From Grammothele lineata (lineage: Eukaryota > Basidiomycota > Agaricomycetes > Polyporales > Polyporaceae), in assembly GCA_002150815.3 (NCBI GenBank), contig NDFF03000160.1:1-64000 (forward strand): DNA of 64,000 bases. The letters run 5' to 3'. The position numbers and the translations under genes were made by a program. Of this stretch, positions 55,315-64,000 are shown in pieces. Below the pieces are notes generated by a model. It was not told the origin of the DNA. It saw only the letters and a list, made by a program, of their open reading frames with translations, and did no database searches. Every line of letters begins with the position of its first letter. Positions within the stretch are counted from its first letter, which is position 1.

Positions 55315-58300
55315 TGCAGATGGTAGGAGGTGTGAGAGGGGAATGTTTCTTGGTGAATCGAGTCTCATATTTGGACGCACTCCGAGAGTTCGTCAACATC
55401 TCAAATGTCTCGTATATATTTGCGTTCCTATGACATCTATATTTATTGTAGTCCTGTCTTGTGCTCGTGGAAATCGTACATAACAACTGTTTGGCCTACG
55501 TCAAGAGCACAGTGGTGTGGCACTCAAGCATGCTTACCAAGTTCGAGATAGTGTTCTCCGGGACAGCGATCAGCTGAATATGCAGTCAATGCGGTCTCAT
55601 GGATCATCCAGCATGGAATACTAATGGATGGAGGGCCGGTGGTGTAGTCCCAGACCTCATACGTGTTGAGTACACTCAACCTCGAGACGGGCAACATATA
55701 CTAGCCGGCATCGGCGTGTGCAGATATGCTAACTGTGAAGGAAATACTGATTGGGTCGCGCGCAGAGGGATGCATGAGTGGCAACAGGGCTAGGACGCAA
55801 AACCTTCGCGGACGCGGGCTAGTGTCAGGAGTCTGCGTCTTTTCGTACGTGTGTATACGGCAGACGAACGCAGGCAGCACCTAAAGACAGGAGTTGCCGT
55901 ATCATGCGTGGAAATGAAGGTGGCGCATACGGAGCCACAAGGTGGGGGCGCGGAGGGCGAGCGTGGAGGATAGTTTAGTGGACGCCAGCGCGGAGCCGCA
56001 TCGAGCGGTCAGAAAGGAGCTCGAGTGAAGTCGGCATAAACGCGGGAAGCGATAGCTTCATCTAGGGTAAGCTAGCGATCGCGAGTATCGTGTAGAGCTT
56101 CGTAAAGTGGAACGCAGAACTTGTATATTGAGATCTTGCACACAGGCGACCGACCACGATATCCGCCCTTGGGCCCAGGACGAGACATCCTGCAAGGGGC
56201 GAAAGACGACGTCGTACGCAAGGACGGCTGCGTGCTGCGCTAGGCCGCGTTACTGCAGACCGTGATGGTCATAATCACGGGCGCGTGCGCGATGTATGTA
56301 GCTGGCCCGCTGGAACCGCACTGGGCAGAAACTGGGAAGAGGACCCTCTGCGGCCGAGTATGGGGAGCGCGAACTGGGAACACGGCTTGAGAGTGCGCCT
56401 CGGTCGATGACGCCATCGACGTTCCCGGCCGACAAGACACGGCGTGCTGGGTCTCCGACCGAGTACGGCGATCGCGAGGTGTCGAAGTATGCCGGCCTAC
56501 GTCAGTGACGTCATCGATGTTCTCTATCGGGACGACGTATTGAGCCGGACCGCAAGCTACAGTACGTACGTTTGGTTCACATCGAGAAAAGCTTTGATTT
56601 CCGGATCCGTTATGTTCGTGCTGATCGTGCATATCCTCAGGTCGAACTGGAAGCCGTCCTGCTCTTCGGCTGTGGGTATGACGTGCTCAGACGGGGTATA
56701 CAAGACCTCACAAAGAAACCTCACGTACCAGCAATCTCGTGAGATGAACGTCCGCGCTTGGATCGAGTCCGGCCGCGAGCGTGTATAATTGAAGGTCAAG
56801 CGGCTTAGGGGAGACTCCGGTCGACCTCGGGCCGCGTTGCGCTGGACCGTGCACGCCGACTGTGTTGTGCTGGAAGGTAGGCATTCGCGGCGGCTATCGG
56901 CATGAGGCACGAATGCGGAGAAGTAGTCTGCATGGTCCCGTACTACGAATCAGTGGCCTCTTCTTCCTTGACAGCTCCGGCACATACCTCTGTATAAGTG
57001 CGCGACCACGCGCGGGCCCGCCTCTGAGATCTGATGGCCGAGCTCGCGCGGACGCTCTAAGCCACAGGCAAGTCCACAGCCGGGACACAGGATGACACAC
57101 ACGCCCGTGGTCGAGCGACGGGGGCGCCGTACCCGTCGTGCGCGCCCATCTCATATTCGATATCCGCGTCCCAGACTCGAATTTCGGCCAGGCATACAGG
57201 AAACCATTGTGCGCCGTTGGACGCGCACCCTGAGAGGCAGCGGCTAGCGTATCTTCCACGGGGAGGCGATGCGCGCGCGGTGGAGCCTCGGTGCGCGCAA
57301 CAGCTGGGGGGCCCCAAGAGGCCGTAGACGGGTACGAACCAGATCGGGCTGGCGAGTGCTTGACCGAGAGGGGCGGCAAACATGAGGCGATGGAGGATAG
57401 CGCAAAGAGCTCAGAATTAGGAGCTCCCAGACTGCATGGGGAACGTGCGCGCGCGCGCACGAGCTGGCAGGGACTCGTCCGCCGCGCGCCTGCGCCTCCG
57501 CATGGACCTTGATCGTGAAAGGCGCGACGCGAGGGTTAGGCCCTGAGCGAGTCGAATCGCAGTCTATTTCGTCAGCGAGACTGTAGGTGTGTCGAGATTG
57601 TACATGGAGGAAGGACCGGGGAACGTCGCTGAAGAGGGCCTGCGCGCGCTGCGTCACTCACGGCAACTTGCAGCAGCATCCACGGACGCGCGCGAGTGCA
57701 TGCCTACGGGAGTAGTACCAGGCTAGGGTAGAAACTGACGTTGACCAAGTGCTGTGATGGGGTAAATCTGGGGCCAAAGTGAGTGCTGAACCAAGACGCC
57801 ATGGACGCTACCAAGCCGAGCACTGTAGAGCGCGAATGATACGCCTCGGATGACCACGAACTACGTGAGCATTGAATGTCTTCCCCAACCTTGGACAGCG
57901 GGAGCTTCATAATAGAAATCGAACGCCTTCCGCGACGTGGGGAACATCGTGTGAAGACTTCGCGTGGAGGGCGACGGGGGACGACTCCCCGCATGAGCAC
58001 GGCACTACGAAGCCGTAGTTGCGAAACGTCTCTGAGCATGGCGAGTAGTGTCTAAGACGGGGAAAAATCCTCAGTTAACGACACTGTCTTCACGACCTCA
58101 TATGCACGTGGAGACGTACCTGAGTGCGAGCCTGACCAGATGCCGATCTTCATCGCGCGCGCAGCCTCGGTGTTCCAGCGAGCAGATAAGCACATCCTAA
58201 ACAAAAAATGCCAAAGTCAACGCACATCATTGCCGGGGAGCGAGCGAAGTAATGAACTCACCCTCGGACTGCCGCGTATATCGGCGCGCGATGACCCTCG

Positions 58301-59940
58301 GAGACGCGGGCGTGAGCTTCGTTCACGGGGCAGTGTGACGCCTCAAACGTTCCACAGTAGATTTGCGACGTAAAGGATCGAGAAGCGTCTGCATGTAGAA
58401 TGGTTGGGAAGCCTCGAGGATACGATTGCCAGAGACTGAGCAGGATACTGGACGTGGGACTGGGACTGCGACGCGTTGCACCATCCCCCGGAGAAAGGAT
58501 CAGGGACGGAGACAGGGGAAGCCTAGCAAGTGAAAAGCAGCGTAAAAACGAGAATTACTTCATCCAATCATCGATGGAGCACGCATGAGGACATACCGTT
58601 CATACAGCCATGTCTGGTCGAATCATAAATTCTGCAGGACCATGCAGGACGGGCCATTGACAGCTTGAAGACGTTTACTTAGCCGACGGGTCGTCCGAGG
58701 GCCAGAGATGGAACCTACCGCCTAAGTCGACGATTGCCGCCTCATTGACGTGCGAAGCAAAAATCCACGACGCGTTGGGGAAACTGTGGCAAGGCGCGAG
58801 AGTTGAACATTGAACGATTGCGCAGAGCGCGTCGTGCGTGATCTGTGGGCGCTTGTTGAGCAGAGATCTTATCGTGCTGAGTCAGCTATCGGCATCTCAG
58901 CTGGCTCCGTCCAACGGCGCGTGCTCCTCCCCGCCCGCGGCCCTCAGTCGAGTCTTAGCTGGTGAACTGTCTTCTCACTTGATATCGTTGAGAACTCGAC
59001 GGGCGACTCGGCCTTCGTCTCTCAGCGGCAAGCATCTCTGCCAGGTCACACTTGGACAGCCATAGCGCGGTACAGCCTCGAGCTCCGGCCACACCTCCTG
59101 TCAAGGGTGCGCTCGGAGCACTGCCCAGGCGAGCTGTTTTCCCGGCGACCTCAACAAGATCGGTACGACAGAGCGCAACCAACCTTACGGTTGCTGCGGT
59201 GTGGGAACGCTGTTGACGGTAAGTCCTCTTCCCCGGCGTACCCGGCATGCTCGCTGTTGAGCTTCGTTACGTGTTGTGTGACGCCGCACTCAGAGTTCGT
59301 TCTCGTCTGCATGGTGCATTTCCTCCGCCATTTACACTCATCATCTTTCCCGTGTTCCTTTTTAATAGCATGAGCCACTTTCGGGTCTTTTGGCATGTGC
59401 GGTAAACTCCGAGAGACTCCGTGCAGGATCCTAGGGCCTCAGCAGAGCCAATCGATATCGACACCATGTGAGGGATACGCTTCAAGACCACTCCGTCATC
59501 ATTATCAAGTTGTGGTCTCGAAGCGTTTGTGTGCCAGCACAGGTCTCGGGATGGCAATGCATATACTGAGATGGAGATACGGATGGAACGTGCGACGGCT
59601 CGCGGCAATTTGATCATCTGTAAGTTGGCATCTTTCTTCGACGTCGGTGGTGTACGCGCTGGTCAGCCCATGCGCGATATCGTACGTGTTCATCCGTAAA
59701 ATATCACCGTGCATTGGAGAATCACGAACAACTTTCTTTCCGAGACCCGAAGTTGGATATGGTCTCCAAGTATTGAAATAGATCTTCCTTCGTTTTCCGG
59801 TTCGTCAGGGTCCTGCCCCGCGACCGCACTGCGATAGATGAGCAACTAAGATACCTTGAAGCAGAAATTCCCGCTCGTTCCGTGTCATGATTGATATAGT
59901 TTGTGACATTCATGTTCTGATTCGTTACACGGTACTGAGG

Positions 59941-59957
59941 CTATCTTCTAGATAGCG
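59941..59957. promoter_or_regulatory. Inverted repeat upstream of DUF6533 copy 4
   Basis: gctatct-tct-agatagc, a perfect 7-bp stem, 464 bp before the ATG. Confidence 0.4.
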
Positions 59958-60310
59958 CATCTTGGTAGAAGCAGGAATTGCGAGGCGCATAACTCGGCCC
60001 TAACTTCTCTGGAGGCCAACCCTTGTAATTATCGCGAGGCTCGGACCTCTGAGCGGTGGGTGGAGCGTAAACCTTGGGAGGTCAGTAAATGACCTCACTT
60101 TATTCCGAGGATAGAACAGGAGGAGGCTCTGTGACAAGATTTAGGCGAAGACACCGCACCTTCCTTCGTATTCTACTAGACGACTGACCAACCATCTTGA
60201 TGACTCCCGCTATTTCTATGCGTAGTGGAGGGTGTTGCAAATCAATGTGAGATGGATACCAAATCGTCTATGAGACAATCAGGTACCCACTTGCAGCTCA
60301 ACGGAGGTGT

Positions 60311-60320
60311 TATATATGGG
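60311..60320 (+). promoter_or_regulatory. TATA-like box, DUF6533 copy 4
   Basis: tatatatggg, 94 bp before the ATG at 60405. Confidence 0.55.
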
Positions 60321-60404
60321 TGTAGCGCTGCGCGCCAAGCGACAGTACTTGAATCGCTGAAGGTAAGAAGATAGACCTCATCCCTGCGACCATTTCGACG
60401 GGAC

Positions 60405-62136
60405 ATGGCATCCCAGGCCGGTACCTCTGAGCTTATTTCTTCTCTGAATGATATGTACGCTTTCCTTTGCTCTAACGTGCTGCGAGCTCATTCTCCGTTG
60501 CTGACATATCTCTCTCTAAAGCACGGTGGCCATCTACTGTGATCTTGCAGCATCAGGCAAGAGCTCGAAACCAAGCTCATCATAGCGTCATATACTAACT
60601 CAGATCCGCCAGTTCTCGTCCTCTATGAGCATATACAAACGTTCGATGCTGAGGTCAAGTATTTCTGGTCGACCCAGATCACAGGCGCCGTCGTCCTCTT
60701 CTTCGATACTTCAACCTTCTCATCCAATCCATCCTCGTCATTATCGGCGATTTCAATCTTTCCATTCCTATTTTGGTGCGTTTTCTTCTAGTGGCTCGAA
60801 ATGTATTCCTCTTGCTTACCGCCTGTATGTGACAGGGGTGAGTATTTGAAGTGGTGCATGTAGACATATTCAAGACCGCAATTTCACAGAGGCCTGGAGC
60901 TATCACGCGCTCAGTCAGCCTTGAGTTTGGTCATGTACGTCCTATGGGCAGGTGCGCACTCGTAAGGCCTGCGTATATAAGACTACTATTGAGATTTTCA
61001 TGCTAGTGTTCTCCTCAATGCGAACCTTCGCCCTCAGCCGGAGTCAACTCCTTGCCGCCCTCGTATTCACCCTCTCCATGGTGTCAGTCGGAGTGAATGT
61101 GGTGCGTTACAGCCAAAACGCGTTAAACGTTCTCCGCTCTCTGAATGACAGCTCTTCCTCAGTATCAGATTATGACCCTCTATTTGACTAAGGAATCTGG
61201 TGGCGGACTTGAGGTGGGTACCTCAGCATCGGTAGCTGACGCAAAGATGTGAGTAAATCTACCTGCAGAGAACGTATGGAAATCTGATATGCTATATGAA
61301 GATGTGGGTACACTCTCACTCTCCGCATACGGTGAACGAAACGCTTGCACTCCCTTGCAGTTACCATCGTCTCTCGATCGACCCTGATGAGCGCTGACGC
61401 AATTGTCATTGGCACAACCTGGTATAAACTGTGGAAAGGGCGGGTGGATTTTGTGCTTGGAAGGAACACGCTCTCAAGCATTCTTCTCGTTGATGGTGAG
61501 ACATGTACCTTTGCTCCCTGGCTGCAACAATTTTAATGCAGAGTTGGCGATGAGCAGGAACGATCTATTTCATGTATGTATTCTGTGTCAAATTGACGTT
61601 TAAGTGGATGATGTCTGAGGATTAGGGTGTCCTGGATACTCCTAGCACCCTTCTAGTTCTCAACGCGCTGCATCTGACTCTTACACTGTTATCTCTGGTG
61701 CGTAGACAATACTGTACTGTACTGGTAACATTCTAACACCATACCAAGGCGGAAGATACGGAGAATGGCAGCATTATTACCAGGTTCACAGACCCGTACG
61801 TCCTCGAATAAGTGTTGCCATGACTGTATTGTCTGCCGCCTCCGCACTGACAAAAAGGCACATAGCTTGACGTCGATACTCATATCGCGCTTCATGCTCG
61901 ACTTACAGGCCGCAAACAGGGCATCCGCCCATGCTTCCTCGAGCGGAGACGTTGACTCGATCGTGTTCAATCGAGTCGTAGGCTCGCTCGGGGCATCGAT
62001 CAGCCTCGACCACTTCACCGCTGACGAGCCCGAAGAGGATGAAGGCGAAAGTGGGATATGCAACACGGGAAACCTCGCCGTTTCTCGATCAGAGAGCGAA
62101 GAGGCCAGGAGCGAGGATGTTCATGGCGTCGCTTGA
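60405..62136 (+). pseudogene. DUF6533 multi-TM gene, copy 4, frameshifted
   Basis: All exon blocks of the family are present: 60405-60454, 60522-60556, 60613-60775, [60836-60837], 60890-60951, 61007-61101, 61163-61248, [61302-61303], 61361-61495, 61558-61573, 61646-61697, 61749-61795, 61866-62136. Exon 3 is 163 nt where the other copies have 170. Seven bases that encode the start of the NRY motif are missing after the FF codons near 60704, so translation shifts frame in the first third of the protein. Later exons remain open in their own frame (MRTFALSRSQLLAALVF, STLMSADAIVIGTTW, PLTSILISRFMLDLQ), which suggests a recent lesion. The GC donor at 60557 is shared with copies 2 and 3. A sequencing or assembly error is the main alternative. 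Confidence 0.75.
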
Positions 62137-64000
62137 TGCAGACGACGGGAGGGGAAGGAGGGCCCAGGGAATGTTTCTTGGTGAATCGAATCTCCAAGCT
62201 AGAAGTCCTCCGAGAGCTCGCAAACGTCTTGAATATCTTATATCTGTCTGTATCTCTACGTCATCTCTTCTTGTACACCTGTCTTGAACGGGTACAGATC
62301 GTAATAGTTTGCTGAATTAGGTGGAGAATCGAGATAGCGCTGCAGCATGCCTACCAAGTCTGAAACGGAATTATCCAATTTAGCAATCGGTGTGATATGC
62401 AGCTGAGGCGATCTCATACATGGTATGTTGTGGAACGTGAACAGAGGCAGGAAGAGGCGTAGCCTATTCGTATCCAACTCCGAATTCAGAACGAAGACAT
62501 GCCGGGTCTAGATCCTGCGTTTTAGAAATATGCATTGATATTTCAGGAACTCAGCTGAGAGACAGATCACGCAGGTGCAACATTCTCGCACTGGACATAC
62601 AGGTTAGCGTAAGCAGAGACTGGAGACGGCGAACACACATAAAACCTACCGTCGCGCTTGAATAGGGGTGTGTGTGCAATGTCCGCGCCTCGACTGCTGG
62701 GTTGCGCGTGGTCCGAACCCACAAGCCATGGAGCAAGGCCTCGAGGAACGCGAAGTGCGTGTGCTGGATTGCGGGTTGACGCGACGAGTGTCCCTTCTGA
62801 GCAATCGCGCACATTTCCTAGAATCGGGGCGGTATGTTTTTGAAAGCAAGACTGAGCAACGCGATATAAGGTACCGCTATAAGAAAATGAGGTCGATATT
62901 GATCCGCGAGCTTCCTCATAATAGCACGAGCATATGGGGAGATAATATGGGATACTCGAGGTGGTTCGTATATACACCCTCAACAGACCCATATCCACAC
63001 ACATGGCTACGAACGCATTCTCGTTTTTGAGTTTTCGCTGCGAAGATAAAAGACAGGATTTAGAAGCTCTAGTCAAGGAACCTTACTACGTGGCGGCGTC
63101 GTCGAGAACGGTTCTAGAGGCCGAGACCATCATCCGTCGGTATCATTAAGGCAACATGTTCCGCCACGGCGAGGAGGCAGTCTGTGCCCTAAGGAGAGAG
63201 TATCAAGGATGGCGACCGAGCCAGGAGGCTAAACCTCGCGAGCTACTCGGCTAGTCAAGCAGCCCTGTGCAAAGCGAGTGCCCGTACGCAGCGCGGCCGA
63301 GCGCGCGCACCTAGGTTACGTACCCGGCGTGTCGTCTTTGAACATGCAGGTGACGCGAGCGCGTACGGGGAGGCTGAGTCGTCTCGTGTGGCCGTGGCCA
63401 AACGAAATGTCACGGACAAACTTCATGAAGGGGAGACTGTTGTGGTGTGATCCGGAGACTCCCTGAATACAGTACCCATAATCCGTATGGAGATGTTGGG
63501 GGCGCGAGGTTCCAGGAAAGGCGTACATATGCGCGTGAGCTGGCGCCCACGAGGAATAGACCTCAGGAAGTGAAGACGAGGATTGAGCGCTTGAGGTATA
63601 AGGTGTTGGATGCGAAAGAATGTAGAGAGGGTCTGGGCGGGGCCGTCCCACCCAGGGCGAAACGTCTAGACTGGATGCGAGAGGCGAAAGACAGCGTCGC
63701 ACGTGAGGACGGCGGCCGCGGACCATGCTGCGCTGCTGCGAATCGCGATGATCATAGTCCTGTACGCGTCCCCTGTGTCCGCATGTCTTTGGGTGCTGAA
63801 TATTGTGGGCACTACGAAGAGGGTCGTCCGAGTACGGTGAGGCGAGGCAGAAGTGCGTCTGAGTTGATGACGTCATGGGCGCTCCCGATCGTGAGGATGA
63901 AGCGAGCCGGACAGGACGTGTCGTCGCGGCCGGATGGCTAGTTCTCAGGGCATCCCCTCGAGAGAACTTGAGAAGACGTCGAGTGTGGCAAGCGTTCTGT
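62137..64000. other. Spacer 4 of the duplication, cut by the window end
   Basis: Colinear with 48209-50000 and 55315-56600. A TGACGTCA within tgatgacgtcatgggcgctc at 63866-63885 repeats that at 49896-49915. No gene supported. Confidence 0.5.

Larger units (their letters stand above)
55315..60404. other. Spacer 3 of the duplication
   Basis: 5.1 kb, colinear with spacer 2 but with many indels. Conserved landmarks include a cctcacgtaccag block at ~56718 (matching ~50230) and the blocks near 58875 and 59589. A TGACGTCA occurs at 56506-56513. No supported gene. Confidence 0.5.
39960..64000. repeat. Head-to-tail segmental duplication, ~7 kb period, four units
   Basis: Each unit carries a conserved upstream block, a TATA-like box, a DUF6533 gene and a GC-rich spacer. 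Start codons lie at 40391, 46467, 53569 and 60405 (spacing 6.1, 7.1 and 6.8 kb). Spacer landmarks recur with the same order: a ctgagtcagc...ggcatctcag block at ~44393, 51918 and 58875; a gcgtgcgacggctcgcg block at ~45644, 52784 and 59589; a tgatgacg block at ~49895, 56406 and 63865. The first unit is shorter and more diverged, and the last is cut by the window end. Identity is clearly higher in exons and introns of the gene than in spacers. Confidence 0.85.

Noticed and set aside
1..64000. tRNA, rRNA, CRISPR, transposase or LTR signatures
   Set aside because: I scanned by eye for T-loop motifs, regular spacers, integrase and reverse-transcriptase motifs and found nothing convincing; a tRNAscan or repeat-masker run could still reveal weak ones.

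Overview
The window is fungal nuclear DNA, almost certainly from an Agaricomycete (Basidiomycota), and probably a wood-decay polypore or a relative. Four things point there: dense, short genes broken by many 50-75 nt GT-AG introns; a CYP5150-like P450; basidiomycete-type multi-TM families, including DUF6533; and a 1781-residue 1,3-beta-glucan synthase. There are no prokaryotic operons, CRISPR arrays or rRNA genes, and I found no convincing tRNA. Exon joins were worked out by hand from splice sites, reading frame and family conservation. All coding totals given are exact multiples of three.

Layout. 1-456: 3' end of a first AAA ATPase (+). 756-6562: a small group made of a P450 (-), a decayed UstYa-like fragment (-), an intact UstYa/DUF3328 oxidase-like gene (-) and, divergently, a 54-residue secreted peptide (+). 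7388-8606: a multi-TM protein (+). 8761-25871: four more DUF7025+AAA ATPases (all -), with a thaumatin-like gene (-) and a HET-domain gene (+) between them. Together with the first, this gives five AAA paralogues in 26 kb. 27799-34123: the housekeeping cell-wall gene FKS1 (-). 34978-36066: a BTB/POZ protein (-). 36634-38280: a second multi-TM protein (-), resembling the one at 7388.

39960-64000 is a head-to-tail segmental duplication with a period of about 7 kb. Four units each carry one DUF6533 membrane-protein gene (+) followed by a 4-5 kb GC-rich spacer with no convincing gene. Copies 1-3 are open. Copy 4 has a 7-bp deletion that breaks the reading frame in the NRY region. Each copy has a TATA-like box 92-99 bp before its ATG. 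Copies 2-4 have a small inverted repeat about 440-470 bp before the ATG, and copy 1 has a partial relative of it.

Functionally the window joins one core gene (FKS1) to accessory, fast-evolving material: membrane-tailed AAA ATPases, a membrane-tailed HET protein, a tandem receptor-like family and a possible small specialised-metabolism or peptide locus. The most unusual observations are the AAA array in which only some members have a C-terminal membrane tail, the predicted 2-nt micro-exons and GC donors in the DUF6533 family, and a divergent echinocandin hot-spot 2 in FKS1.
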